64,000 bases of DNA from Micromonospora olivasterospora (GCF_007830265.1 NZ_VLKE01000001.1:186001-250000); one strand, 5' to 3'; positions 12,501 through 19,661 are shown, counted from the stretch's first letter. The notes: generated from the sequence alone by a model not told the origin. Translations and numbers: made by a program.

Positions 12501-15500
12501 GCCGGCACTGTCCACGCCGGCGACACCCCCCATCACCCGGCCGACGAGCCACCCACCACCACCGCCCCGCTGCACCCCGACCAACCCCAACCCACTGCGG
12601 GCAGCCAGTGGGTGCGCAACCCGGATGATGCCCGGACGCTGTTCGACCAGCACGCCGACCACATCGCCACCACAACACAGCAGCGGGAACAGCTGCCGCA
12701 GTTGTGGAACGCCCTGATCAACCATATGGACGACGACGGGACCATCACCGCCAGCGAGTCAGCCCTCGCCGCAGCGACATCCACATCGCAGCCGACGGTG
12801 CATAACCGGATCGTGGCATTACGCGACCGTGGTCTGCTGCAGCTGGTCCAGGAAGCACACGGTGGCGTGGCGGCGCGGTACAGGGTGACCGATCCGGGTC
12901 AGCCCCGGCAAGCACCGATGCCGGACCTTCCCGAAGGCAGCCAGTGGATACGCAACCGGAATGATGCCCAGACGCTGTTCGACCAGCACGCCGACCACAT
13001 AGCCACCACAACACAGCAGCGGGAACAGCTGCCGCAGTTGTGGAACGCCCTGATCAACCATATGGACGACGACGGGACCATCACCGCCAGCGAGTCAGCC
13101 CTCGCCGCGGCGACATCCACATTGCAGCAGACGGTGCATTCCCGGATCGTGGCATTACGCGACCGTGGTCTGCTGCAGCTGGTCCGGGAAGGCCACGGTG
13201 GCGGGGCGGCGCGGTACAGGGTGACCGATCCGGGTCAGCCCCGGCAAGCACCGTTGCCGGCCCTTCCCGCGGGCAGCCAGTGGGTACGCAACCGGAATGA
13301 TGCCCGGACGCTGTTCGACCAGCACGCCGACCACATCGCCACCACAACACAGCAGCGGGAACAGCTGCCGCAGTTGTGGAACGCCCTGATCAACCATATG
13401 GCCGCCGACGGGATCATCACCGCCAGCGAGTCAGCCCTCGCCGCGGCGACATCCACATCGCAGCAGACGGTGCATCGCCGGATCGTGGCATTACGCGACC
13501 GTGGTCTGCTGCAGCTGGTCCGGGAAGGCCACGGTGGCGGGGCGGCGCGGTACGGGGTGAGCGATCCGGGTCAGCCCCGGCAAGCACCGGTGCCGGGCCC
13601 TGCCCCCGGACCGGACCGCCCGCAGGGTGGTGAGGATCCGTCCCGGCTGAACCACGGGGATACGTCGCCGATGCCCGGGCCGGTACCTGCCCCGGCGGCG
13701 GGCACGGGTCTGCCCGGGCTCTCAGGGCCGCCCGGGCCGCTGGACGCCCCGGACGCCCTCACGGCGTCGGCCTGGCCGGCGGGGCCGGCCTGGACGGTGG
13801 AGGGGGCGGGGTCGGCGGGGCCGGTTTCCGGCATTGATGTGACCGCCCACGGTGCTGCGATGTCCACCGACCCCGGCCAGCCGCGCATCGATGATCAGGC
13901 CGGCGACGGCGGGAACCTCGGCGCCTGGGCCACCTGGCAGGAGGACCCAGCCCTCGATCTGTTTGATCCGCTCCATCCGGTGGCGTGGGTCGGCCCGCCC
14001 ACGGCCGTGGGCACGGGACTCTACCCCGGGCCGCAACCGATGGATCCGACCTGGCCGCAGGCCCCGCCCGGCCCGACACCGTGGTCGCCGCCCAGCGGCG
14101 ACCAGCCCAGCCAGTTCCCAGGGACACAGTCGTTCCCGCCCGGACCGGGCATGCAGGAACCGGCACCTCAGTCACCGATGCCCGGGCCGGCACCTGCCCC
14201 GCCGGCGGACACGGGCCTGCCCCCCGGGCTGCCCTGGCCGCTGGACGACCCAGACGCCCCCACCGCGTCGGCCTGGCCGGCGGCCTGGCCGATGGAGGAG
14301 GGACCGGCGGGGTGGACGGAACCGGGGTGGCCGGTTTCCGACATTGATGTGACCACCCACGGTGCTGCGATGTCCACCGACCCCGGCCAGCCGCGCAATC
14401 AGGCCGGCGACGGCAGCGGGAACCTCGGCGACTGGGCCACCTGGCAGGGGCCGGACATGGACTGGCAACCCTCCCTCGCGCCCTCCCCAGCGGTGACCCG
14501 CACCGACGCCGGCACTGTCCACGCCTACGACACCCCCCATCACCCGGCCGACCAGCCATCCACCACCGCCCCACTGCACCCCGACCAACCCCAACCCACT
14601 GCGGGCAGCCAGTGGGTGCGCAACCGGAATGATGCCCGGACGCTGTTCGACCAGCACGCCGACCACATCGCCACCACAACACCGCAGCGGGAACATCTGC
14701 AGCAGTTGTGGAACGCCCTGATCAACCATATGGGCGCCGACGGGACCATCACCGCCAGCGAGTCAGCCCTCGCCGCAGCGACATCCACACTGCGGCAGAC
14801 GGTGCATGACCGGATCGTGGTATTGCGCGACAGTGGTCTGCTGCAGCTGGTCCGGGAAGGCCACGGTCGCGTGGCGGCGCGGTACAGGGTGACCGATCCG
14901 GGTCAGCCCCGGCATGCACCGTTGCCGGACCTTCCCGAGGGCAGCCAGTGGGTACGCAACCGGAATGATGCCCGGACGCTGTTCGACCAGCACGCCGACC
15001 ACATCGCCACCACAACACCGCAGCGGGAACATCTGCAGCAGTTGTGGAACGCCCTGATCAACCATATGGACGCCGACGGGACCATCACCGCCAGCGAGCC
15101 AGCCCTCGCCGCAGCGACATCCACACCGCAGCCGACGGTGCATTCCCGGATCGTGGCATTACGCGACCGTGGTCTGCTGCAGCTGGTCCAGGAAGCACGC
15201 CCTGGTGTGGCGGCGCGGTACAGGGTGACCGATCCGGGTCAGCCCCGGCAAGCACCGGTGCCGGCCCTTCCCGAGGGCAGCCAGTGGGTGCGCAACCGGA
15301 ATGATGCCCGGACGCTGTTCGATCAGCACGCCGACCACATCGCCACCACAACACAGCAGCGGGTGGATCAGCTGCTGAAGTTGTGGAACGCCCTGATCAA
15401 CCATATCGACGACGGCGGGACCATCACGGCCAGCGAGCGAGACCTCGCCGCGGCGACATCCACACCGCAGCAGACGGTGCATAAACGGATCGTGGCATTA

Positions 15501-16385
15501 CGCGACCGTGGTCTGCTGCAGCTGGTCCAGGAAGCACGCCCTGGTGTGGCGGCGCGGTACGGGGTGACCGATCCGGGCCAGCCCCGGCAAGCACCGGTGC
15601 CGGGCCCCGCCCCCGAACCGGACCGCCCGCAGGGTAGTGAGGACCTGTCCCGGCTGAACCACGGGGATACGTCACCGATGCCCGGGCCGGCACCTGCCCC
15701 GCCAGCGGACACGGGTCTGCCCGGGCTCTCAGGGCCGCCCGGGCCGCTGGACGCCCCGGACGCCCTCACGGCGTCGGCCTGGCCGGCGGGGCCGCCCGCG
15801 TCGGCCTGGCCGATGGAGGAGGGACCGGCGGGACCGGCGGGGCCGGTTTCCGGCATTGATGTGACCACCCACGGTGCTGTGATCTCCACCGACCCCGGCC
15901 AGCCGCGCGATCAGGCCGGCGACGGCAGCGGGAACCTCGGCGACTGGGCCACCTGGCAGGAGGACCCAGCCCTCGATCTGTTTGATCCGCTCCATCCGGC
16001 GGCGTGGGTCGGCCCGCCCACGGCCGTGGGCACGGGACTCTACCCCGGACCGCAACCGATGGATCCGACCTGGGCGCAGGCCCCGCCCGGCCCGACATCG
16101 TGGTCGCCGCCCAGCGGCGACCAGCCCAGCCAGTTCCCAGGGACACAGTCGTTCCCGCCCGGACCGGGCATGCAGGAACCGGCACCTCAGTCACCGATGC
16201 CCGGGCCGGCACCTGCCCCGCCAGCGGACACGGGCCGGCCCCCGGGCTGCCCGGGCCGCTGGACGACCCAGACGCCCCCACCGCGTCGGCCTGGCCGGCG
16301 GGGCCGGCCGCACCGGCCTGGCCGATGGAGGAGGGACCGGCGGGGTGGACGGAACCAGGGTGGCCGGTTTCCGACATTGATGTGA
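3570..16385 (+). CDS. Giant WXG100-like polymorphic-toxin-type protein with tandem winged-helix repeats (main segment)
   Basis: About 4,271 residues as read; with one base restored at 16239-16243 the gene would continue to 18604 (about 5,011 residues). Residues 1-290 are a helical WXG100-like domain of the CpnT/ESX-effector N-terminal type with hydrophobic stretches. A proline linker follows, then a helical region at 400-550 and a TG-rich mucin-like stretch near 550-600. An LPAV repeat and helical region lie at 610-770. Residues 860-1140 are unrecognised (a WVRGWFTIAGH segment is present). From residue 1322 come winged-helix units of 112-113 residues separated by Pro/Trp-rich linkers. The N-terminus is clearly paralogous to the gene on the opposite strand at 61385. 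Family knowledge suggests type VII export and an effector role; the DNA-binding role of the repeats is inferred. No T7SS machinery or immunity gene is visible beside it. Confidence 0.8.
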   Translation: MAAAAFSTVELSESSMRALEAFTGVPVSRAKLPLLWDDIGTLEMLAGRVRTVLGPLLEQTVRAVRQAGEGEAFDRFVAQTVPFVGKMAETADLMLAVMEAEKKFFLETEAGKRTTVAMFSFMQAEFAAAAAMWFWNPVGAAAHLAEARTIIQVVLRSALVRSAASSTAMQMLFMPGSALLAEVSMMTDGLQSGVNWSAVGKQAAYAGAVAFLSTVGGPALGKAAGAVAAAVGKLGLSDSTKMLLTDLLTRPVLEAGTEGILGWFATAMVDRKLEFDPDNFAADTISGAISGGGGSAASGLGLVLNRAVNLPRVRVPRPDFTWDGRPVMPVGPTPVGGDTFTGYLAGADDPKAAGTGAQAPPPPAPPPLPASNMLTPKLDLPVPHLDPSVPSWSVPSLSVPAAPAPQWVAAAGGPVVERWRQFQQDLVDRYGGLLAGVARAGESMAALVMPIERVFAGWVDARRGDRVVAGFLSAVGLPAAALTEGFLTGVRQRAVAGMAEALASAGGQFPAGVRAQQVVAGLPAEFDRQALRSIAHLAVQHHIDQYLAAGLPTGAGTPTGTGTPTGPGTSSGPGTSSAAGTPGGAGTSSGAGVPAGAGAGVPSAAAVEVVERETRNWVDRSLDAILGTSALPAVLPAVLPAVLPAVVAGPDAAQVSAVANVVRQVVTDLPARFSAATIADITAPHAIPFPADAPASWRTGAPAVSVTVEQHTAAAASLAEKQFTALAHRYGVDPAGHDTLAELFRGDWVDGYHQVLTQAGGSTPSMPGTPDTASARSREPGGAAFRVDATPIYASDTTPVSDVSVASDAVFSPDLGSRDTDSTGFRDTGSIGDVSVRDEPVSVDSAGLGEPAVAATGSAAQRIHDLASGGHGRASDAQLRRLAADIGIQTASPDGILPRLFEVSRDIVMADTFSGVYFADPAAADPDAAADRTAAQALPWVRGWFTIAGHRNLAERLADDPVRQALFLRMLTASPAWRHAVAQARQRGGDAPDILLVWCDAAWQAPGQATSFGEWLRTRLRARRLMSSTHEVDQMPGELRPHVDEPVRSVLFSDASVELFGPDLVEAVRTADIIDNGQEPGVRWPDQEDFAAAGGRHRWAGNTSHGQSPDPAQDGHPSAPGPASAAQWMWGPSRDPKAELPVPGPALGPDHPQGEDLSWLDDWDTLPMPGLAPAPPAGTGLSGLPWLPWPLDDPDAPTASSWPAGPAAPAWPMEEGPAGWTEPGWPVSGSDVTAHGAGMSTDPGQPRNQAGDGGDLGDWATWQGPDMDWQPSLAHSPAVTRTDAGTVHAGDTPHHPADEPPTTPAPLHPDQPQPQPTADSRRVRNRNDARTLFDQHADHIATTTQQREQLRQLWNALIDHMGDDGTITASEPDLAEATSTSQPTVHRRIVALRDSGLLQLVQEAHGRVAARYRVSDPGPPRQAPVPALPAGSQWVRNRNDAQTLFDQHADHIATTTQQRVDQLLKLWNALINHMGADGTITASESDLAAATSTSQSTVHSRIGVLRDSGLLQLVQEARRGVAARYGVSDPGQPRQAPLPDLPEGSQWVRNRNDAQTLFDQHADHIATTTQQREPLRQLWNALINHMGADGTITASERDLAAATSTLRQTVHYRIGALRDSGLLQLVQEAHGRVAARYRVSDPGPPRQAPLPDLPEGSQWVRNRNDARTLFDQHADHIATTTQQREQLPQLWNALINHMGDDGIITASVPALAEATSTSHSTVHSRIGVLRDRGLLQLVRDGHGGVAARYGVSDPGPSRQAPLPDLPEGSQWVRNRNDARTLFDQHADHIATTTQQRVDQLLKLWNALINHMDDDGTITASLSDLAAATFTPQSTVHDRIGVLRGRGLLQLVQEAHRGVAARYGVSDPGQPRQAPVPGPAPGPDRPQGSEDPYRLNHGETSPMPGPAPAPPAGTGLPGLSGPPGPLDAPDAPTASAWPAGPAASAWPMEEGPAGPAGPISGIDVTAHGAAISTDPGQPRIDDQAGDGGNPGDWATWQEDPALDPFDPLHPAAWGGPPTAVGTGLYPGPQPMDPTRPQAPPDPTPWSPPSGDQPSQFPGTQSFPPGPGMQEPAPQSPMPGPAPAPPADTGLPGLPWPLDDPDAPTASAWTAGPAAPAWTAGWTEPGWPDPDIDVTTHGAGMSTDPGQPSIDDQAGEGSGNLGDWATWQGPDMDWQPSLAPSPAVTRTDAGTVHAYDTPHHPADEPPTTPAPLHPDQPQPTAGSQWVRNRNDARTLFDQHADHIATTTQQREQLPQLWNALINHMGDDGIITVTESALAAATSTSQQTVHNRIVALRDRGLLQLVQEARPGVAARYGVSDPGPPRQAPLPDLSAGSQWVRNRNDARTLFDQHADHIATTTQQREQLPQLWNALINRMAADGIITASVPALAAATSTSQSTVHSRIGVLRDRGLLQLVREGHGGGAARYRVTDPGQPRQAPLPALPAGSQWVRNRNDARTLFDQHADHIATTTQQRVDQLLKLWNALINHMDDDGTITASESDLAEATSTPQQTVHDRIGVLRDRGLLQLVQEAHGRGAARYRVTDPGQPRQAPLPALPAGSQWVRNRNDARTLFDQHADHIATTTQQREQLPKLWNALINHMAADGTITASEPALAAATSTSQTTVHRRIVALRDRGLLQLVQETHRGVAARYRVTDPGQPRQAPLPGPAPGPDRPQGSEDLSRLNHGDTSPMPRPAPAPPADTGLPGLSGPPGPLDAPDALTASAWPAGPAASARPMEEGPAGPAGPVSGIDVTAHGAGMSTDFGQPRIDDQAGDGGNPGDWATWQEDPALDLFDPLHPAAWGGPPTAVGTGLYPGPQPMDPTWPQAPPDPTPWSPPSGDQPSQFPGTQAFPPGPGMQEPAPQSPMPGPAPAPPAGTGLPGLPWPLDDPDAPTASAWPAGPAAPAWPMEEGPAGWTEPGWPVSDIDVTAHGAGMSTDPGQPRNQAGDGSGNLGDWATWQGPDMDWQPSLAPSPAVTRTDAGTVHAGDTPHHPADEPPTTTAPLHPDQPQPTAGSQWVRNPDDARTLFDQHADHIATTTQQREQLPQLWNALINHMDDDGTITASESALAAATSTSQPTVHNRIVALRDRGLLQLVQEAHGGVAARYRVTDPGQPRQAPMPDLPEGSQWIRNRNDAQTLFDQHADHIATTTQQREQLPQLWNALINHMDDDGTITASESALAAATSTLQQTVHSRIVALRDRGLLQLVREGHGGGAARYRVTDPGQPRQAPLPALPAGSQWVRNRNDARTLFDQHADHIATTTQQREQLPQLWNALINHMAADGIITASESALAAATSTSQQTVHRRIVALRDRGLLQLVREGHGGGAARYGVSDPGQPRQAPVPGPAPGPDRPQGGEDPSRLNHGDTSPMPGPVPAPAAGTGLPGLSGPPGPLDAPDALTASAWPAGPAWTVEGAGSAGPVSGIDVTAHGAAMSTDPGQPRIDDQAGDGGNLGAWATWQEDPALDLFDPLHPVAWVGPPTAVGTGLYPGPQPMDPTWPQAPPGPTPWSPPSGDQPSQFPGTQSFPPGPGMQEPAPQSPMPGPAPAPPADTGLPPGLPWPLDDPDAPTASAWPAAWPMEEGPAGWTEPGWPVSDIDVTTHGAAMSTDPGQPRNQAGDGSGNLGDWATWQGPDMDWQPSLAPSPAVTRTDAGTVHAYDTPHHPADQPSTTAPLHPDQPQPTAGSQWVRNRNDARTLFDQHADHIATTTPQREHLQQLWNALINHMGADGTITASESALAAATSTLRQTVHDRIVVLRDSGLLQLVREGHGRVAARYRVTDPGQPRHAPLPDLPEGSQWVRNRNDARTLFDQHADHIATTTPQREHLQQLWNALINHMDADGTITASEPALAAATSTPQPTVHSRIVALRDRGLLQLVQEARPGVAARYRVTDPGQPRQAPVPALPEGSQWVRNRNDARTLFDQHADHIATTTQQRVDQLLKLWNALINHIDDGGTITASERDLAAATSTPQQTVHKRIVALRDRGLLQLVQEARPGVAARYGVTDPGQPRQAPVPGPAPEPDRPQGSEDLSRLNHGDTSPMPGPAPAPPADTGLPGLSGPPGPLDAPDALTASAWPAGPPASAWPMEEGPAGPAGPVSGIDVTTHGAVISTDPGQPRDQAGDGSGNLGDWATWQEDPALDLFDPLHPAAWVGPPTAVGTGLYPGPQPMDPTWAQAPPGPTSWSPPSGDQPSQFPGTQSFPPGPGMQEPAPQSPMPGPAPAPPADTGRPPGCPGRWTTQTPPPRRPGRRGRPHRPGRWRRDRRGGRNQGGRFPTLM
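7533..9218 (+). repeat. Winged-helix repeat block A (5 units)
   Basis: Units begin at 7533, 7869, 8208, 8544 and 8880, with period 336 or 339 bases. Each encodes about 112 residues: 'VRNRNDARTLFDQHADHIA', a helix ending LWNALINHM, GTITAS, helix 2 (xxxLAxAT), recognition helix (TVHxRIxxLRD), and a wing (GLLQLVQxxxxxxAARYxVxDPG). The 339-base units have RVDQLLK in place of REQLPQ. Fold assignment is from the helix-turn-helix plus wing pattern, not a database match. Confidence 0.88.
10236..11582 (+). repeat. Winged-helix repeat block B (4 units)
   Basis: Units begin at 10236, 10572, 10908 and 11247. They are nearly identical to block A in the first half of each unit and differ mainly at the start of helix 2, in the recognition helix and in the wing. 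The preceding linker (9219-10235) is a roughly 1-kb Pro/Gly/Trp-rich cassette that recurs in the gene. Confidence 0.88.
12609..13616 (+). repeat. Winged-helix repeat block C (3 units)
   Basis: Units begin at 12609, 12945 and 13281, each 336 bases. The block follows a linker cassette (11583-12608) that closely copies the one at 9219-10235. The second unit starts WIRN rather than WVRN and the first has NPDDA in place of NRNDA. Confidence 0.88.
14613..15623 (+). repeat. Winged-helix repeat block D (3 units)
   Basis: Units begin at 14613, 14949 and 15285. The first two share TTTPQREHLQQ in place of TTTQQREQLPQ, showing recent duplication of one into the other. The third is the RVDQLLK variant and has HIDDGG in place of HMDDDG. 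Confidence 0.88.
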
Positions 16386-18604
16386 CCGCCCACGGTGCTG
16401 GGATGTCCACCGACCCCGGCCAGCCGCGCAATCAGGCCGGCGACGGCAGCGGGAACCTCGGCGACTGGGCCACCTGGCAGGGGCCGGACATGGACTGGCA
16501 ACCATCCCCCGCGCCCTCCCCGGCGGTGACCCGCACCGACGCCGGCACTGTCCACGCCGGCGACACCCCCCATCACCCGGCCGACGAGCCACCCACCACC
16601 ACCGCCCCGCTGCACCCCGACCAACCCCAACCCCAACCCACTGCGGACAGCCGGCGGGTGCGCGACCGGGATGAGGCCCGGAGGCTGTTCGACAAGCACG
16701 CCGCCCACATCGCCCGCGAAACGGAGCACCGAAGGCATCTGGGGGAGTTGTGGAACGCCCTGATCGAGCGTATGGACGGCGAGGGGACCATCACCGCCAG
16801 TCTGTCAGCCCTCGCCAAGGCAACATCCACCGAGGCGACATCCACAACGCGGCCGACGGTACAAAATCGGATGGGGGTATTGCTCGGCAGTGGTCTGCTG
16901 CAGCTGGTCCAGAATGGTAGCGGTCGCCTGGCGGCGCAGTACAGGGTGACCGATCCGGGTGAGCCCCAGCAAGCACCGTTGCCGGCCCTTCCCACGGGCA
17001 GCCGGTGGGTGCGCAACCGGGACGGGGCCCGGCCAGTGTTCGGCCGGCACGCCGGCCGCTTCAAAATGCAGTGGCGGGATGATCTGCAGGAGTTGTGGAA
17101 CGTCCTGATCGGCCGTATGGACGACGCCGGGATGATCACCGCCAGCGAGTCAGACCTCACCGAGGCGACATCCATACCGCGGGCGACGGTGCATAGCCGG
17201 ATCGAGGCATTGCGCGACAGTGGTCTGCTGCAGATGGTCCAGGAAGGTCACCGTCACGCGGCGGCGCAGTACAGGGTGATCGATCCGGGTCAGCCCCAGC
17301 AAGCACCGGTGCCCGGCCCTGCTCTCGCACCGGACCTCCCGCAGGGTGAGGACCTGCCCCGGCTGGACGACTGGGACACGCTGCCGATGTCCGGGCCGGC
17401 ACCTGCCCCGCCAGCGGGCACGAATCTGCCCGGGCCGCCGGACGACCCGGACGCCCCCACGGCATCGCCCTGGCCGACCGGCCCGGTTCCCGACATTGAT
17501 GTGACCCACGGCCACGGTGCTGCGATACCCACCAACTTCGGCCAGCCGCCCACCGACAATCAGCCCGACGACGGCAACAGGAACCTCGGCGCCTGGGCCA
17601 CCAACCAGGAACCCGACATGGACTGGCAACCATCCCGCGCACCCTCCCCAGCGGTGCCCCTCCACGCCGACGACACCCTCCAGCACCCGGCCGACCAGCC
17701 ACCCACCGCCACCGCCCCACTGCACCCCGACCAACCCCAACCCCAACCCACTGCGGCCGGCGGGTCGGTGCGCGACCCGGATGCGGCCCGAACGCTGTTC
17801 GACAAGCACGCCGAACACATCGCCACCGCAACGCAGCAGCAGCCGGAAAAGCTGCGGCAGTTGTGGAACGCCCTGATCGAGCAAATGGACGGCGAGGGGA
17901 ACATCACCGCCAGCCCGACAGCCCTCGCCAATGCGATATCCACAGAAGAGCAGAGGGTGGTGAAGTCGACGGTACATAATTGGATCGCGGCGTTGCGCGA
18001 CCGTGGTCTGCTGCATCAGCTCCAGAAAGGTCGCGGCCGCCTGCCGGCGCAGTACAGGGTGACCGATCCGGGTGAGCCCCAGCAAGCACCGTTGTCGGCC
18101 CTTCCCGCGGGCAGCAAGTGGGTGCGCAACCGGGATAGGGCCCGGCAAGTGTTCGACCAGCACGACGGCCGCTTCGCAATGCGCCGGCGGGATGATCTGA
18201 AGCGGTTGTGGAACGCCCTGATCGACCATATGGACGACGCCGGGAGAATCACCGCCAGCGAATCAGCCCTCGCCGACGAGACAAAAACACAGAAGCAGAC
18301 GGTAGGTAAGCGGATCAAAGAATTGCGCGACCGTGGTCTGCTGCAGCTGGTCAAGGAAAGTCACAGTCAGGTGGCGGCGCAGTACGCGGTGAGCGATCCG
18401 GGTCAGCCCCGGCAAGCACCGATGCCGGGCCCTGCCCTCGGACCGGACCGCCCGCAGGGTGAGGACCTGCCCCGGCGGGACCACGGGGATACGTCGCCGA
18501 TGCCCGGGCCGGAATCTGCCTCGTCGGCGGGCACGGGTCTGCCTGGGCCCTCAGGGCTGCCCAGGCCGCCGGACGACCCGGACGCCCCCACGGCATCGTC
18601 CTGA
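16238..18604 (+). CDS. C-terminal continuation of the first giant gene after a -1 frameshift
   Basis: The frame ending at 18604 carries on the linker (LPGPLDDPDAPTASAWPAGPAAPAW...) exactly where the main frame turns into unrelated Arg-rich sequence ending at 16385. It adds four winged-helix units (16655, 17006, 17765, 18119) and a final Pro-rich tail. An annotator might start this piece at 16004, but 16004-16237 is out of frame with the real protein. The four units are clearly more diverged from each other than the 15 upstream ones (for example insertions giving 117 residues in the first). It is either a separate pseudogene piece or, with one C restored, the natural C-terminus. Confidence 0.75.
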   Translation, partial: APGLPGPLDDPDAPTASAWPAGPAAPAWPMEEGPAGWTEPGWPVSDIDVTAHGAGMSTDPGQPRNQAGDGSGNLGDWATWQGPDMDWQPSPAPSPAVTRTDAGTVHAGDTPHHPADEPPTTTAPLHPDQPQPQPTADSRRVRDRDEARRLFDKHAAHIARETEHRRHLGELWNALIERMDGEGTITASLSALAKATSTEATSTTRPTVQNRMGVLLGSGLLQLVQNGSGRLAAQYRVTDPGEPQQAPLPALPTGSRWVRNRDGARPVFGRHAGRFKMQWRDDLQELWNVLIGRMDDAGMITASESDLTEATSIPRATVHSRIEALRDSGLLQMVQEGHRHAAAQYRVIDPGQPQQAPVPGPALAPDLPQGEDLPRLDDWDTLPMSGPAPAPPAGTNLPGPPDDPDAPTASPWPTGPVPDIDVTHGHGAAIPTNFGQPPTDNQPDDGNRNLGAWATNQEPDMDWQPSRAPSPAVPLHADDTLQHPADQPPTATAPLHPDQPQPQPTAAGGSVRDPDAARTLFDKHAEHIATATQQQPEKLRQLWNALIEQMDGEGNITASPTALANAISTEEQRVVKSTVHNWIAALRDRGLLHQLQKGRGRLPAQYRVTDPGEPQQAPLSALPAGSKWVRNRDRARQVFDQHDGRFAMRRRDDLKRLWNALIDHMDDAGRITASESALADETKTQKQTVGKRIKELRDRGLLQLVKESHSQVAAQYAVSDPGQPRQAPMPGPALGPDRPQGEDLPRRDHGDTSPMPGPESASSAGTGLPGPSGLPRPPDDPDAPTASS
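16239..16243 (+). other. Frameshift site in a C5 homopolymer
   Basis: The same linker at 14214 reads GGCCTGCCCCCCGGGCTG with C6; here it reads GGCCGGCCCCCGGGCTG with C5. Adding one C restores D-T-G-R-P-P-G-L-P-G-P-L-D-D-P and joins the two frames. It could be replication slippage (a phase-variable switch), a fixed mutation, or a homopolymer sequencing error. Confidence 0.8.
16655..17340 (+). repeat. Winged-helix repeat block E (2 diverged units)
   Basis: Units begin at 16655 and 17006. The helix-turn-helix and wing are kept (TITASLSALAKA; TVHSRIEALRDSGLLQMV), but the otherwise invariant leader is changed (VRDRDEARRLFDKHAAHIA). The first unit has a four-residue-class insertion in helix 2/3. 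These lie beyond the frameshift. Confidence 0.82.
17765..18450 (+). repeat. Winged-helix repeat block F (2 diverged units)
   Basis: Units begin at 17765 and 18119. Recognition helices read VVKSTVHNWIAALRD and QKQTVGKRIKELRD. Together with block E these are the most diverged copies. They may be the older end of the array, from which blocks A-D were amplified by unequal exchange. Confidence 0.82.
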
Positions 18605-18654
18605 TACTCCAACGGAGGGTCGTGGCTTCGGCTGCTGATCGTTCGTCGACTGGT

Positions 18655-19055
18655 CGTGGTGGATGCGCAGTTGGTCGGGTCGTGGGATGCCGGGTTGGAG
18701 GAGTTGTTCTTCCGGTTCTCGCATCGGTTACTCGGATGGAGCCGCGGCGGCGGGCGTGGGCGTATGTGCGGGGGTTGCTGGCGCCGTTGGAGCGGCGTAA
18801 CGGCTGGACCCTCGCGGAGCAGGCTGGGCAGGTCTCGCCGGACGGGTTGCAGGGCATGTTGTGCAGCGCGGCGTGGGACCGGGACGCGGTCCGCGATGAC
18901 GTACGCGACTACGTCGTGGAGCAGATCGGCGATGCGGCGGGGCGCTTGTCGCCGACGACACCGGGTTCGTCAAGCAGCGCCTCGGCGGGGGTCCAACGGC
19001 AGTACCCGGGACCGGTGCTGAGCGGCGGCGATCCCGGACGAGGTCGAGTTCGCCA
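18655..19055 (+). pseudogene. IS701-family transposase remnant, multiply frameshifted
   Basis: IS701 N-terminal sequence is spread over three frames: VDAQLVGSWDAGLEELFFRFSHR (from 18656), then EPRRRAWAYVRGLLAPLERRNGW with GLQGMLCSAAWDRDAVRDD (to about 18930), then VADDTGFVK near 18948. After an internal deletion, IPDEVEFATKP follows near 19030. It lies immediately after the first giant gene and merges directly into integrase sequence. Confidence 0.75.
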
Positions 19056-19470
19056 CGAAGCCGCCTGCACGACGACCACACGTAGCGTCCCGCTGATCGA
19101 GGAAGTGCGCCCGATCGTGGCTCGCCGCCTGGACTCCGTTACCGAGCCGCAGTCTCGACTGTTCGCCGGTCCGCGCGGTGGACGGATCAGCACGGCCGCA
19201 CTGCGGGACGCCACGCATCGGGATGAGGTGGTGACGAAGCTGGGCTACGAATATCTGCGCCGGCACGATCTGCGGCACACCGGCCTGACGTGGATGGCCG
19301 ACGCGGGCGTGCCGGTGCATGTGCTGCGGAAGATCGCCGGACACGGCTCGCTCACCACGACGCAGCGATACCTACACCCCGACCGGCAGGCGTACACCGA
19401 CGCCGGAGCGGCACTCAGCGCCCATCTGAAGGCCCGCCGGTCCCCCCGGTGGTCCCCAGCTACGCACGGT
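19056..19470 (+). pseudogene. Tyrosine recombinase (integrase) C-terminal fragment
   Basis: Encodes the catalytic end of a phage-type integrase: TRSVPLIEEVRPIV, 'RLFAGPRGGRI', LRRHDLRHTGLTWMADAGVPVHVLRKIAGH and TTTQRYLHPD. The H-x-x-R motif, the second His (GHGS) and the Tyr nucleophile are present. The N-terminal and core-binding domains are missing, and the fragment is fused to the IS701 remnant upstream. It continues in the same frame to a stop at 19710 without further homology. Confidence 0.75.
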
Positions 19471-19581
19471 CTAGACGACCGACCCCTACCGTTCCAGCAA
19501 CGACGAGAGGCCACTGACCAGGGCGGACGCCCGGTCGGTGGGTACCACTACGTTCACCGCCATCTGACCTGCGCCCACCAC

Positions 19582-19623
19582 AGCGCGGGCGGGTGGCCAC
19601 AGCCGTGGTCACCCGTCCGCGCT
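19582..19623. terminator. Strong hairpin, likely bidirectional terminator
   Basis: Arms 19582-19600 and 19605-19623 (19 bases each, 4-base loop AGCC) pair throughout, 17 of 19 as Watson-Crick pairs and two as G-U. It lies 40 bases beyond the stop of the minus-strand amidase, at the end of that operon, and no T tract follows, as is common in actinomycetes. Confidence 0.6.
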
Positions 19624-19661
19624 GTGTGTGCGGGAAGCACCGACCCGTGCGGAGAAGCCCG

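Noticed and set aside
8344..15354. Many repeated 89-residue minus-strand frames (MLWWRCGRRAGRTASGHH...)
   Set aside because: They recur only because the winged-helix repeat is duplicated in the DNA; they have no independent start signals.
7533..15623. Long regular repeats that could suggest a CRISPR array
   Set aside because: The period is 336-339 bases with coding continuity and no unique spacers; it is a protein repeat.
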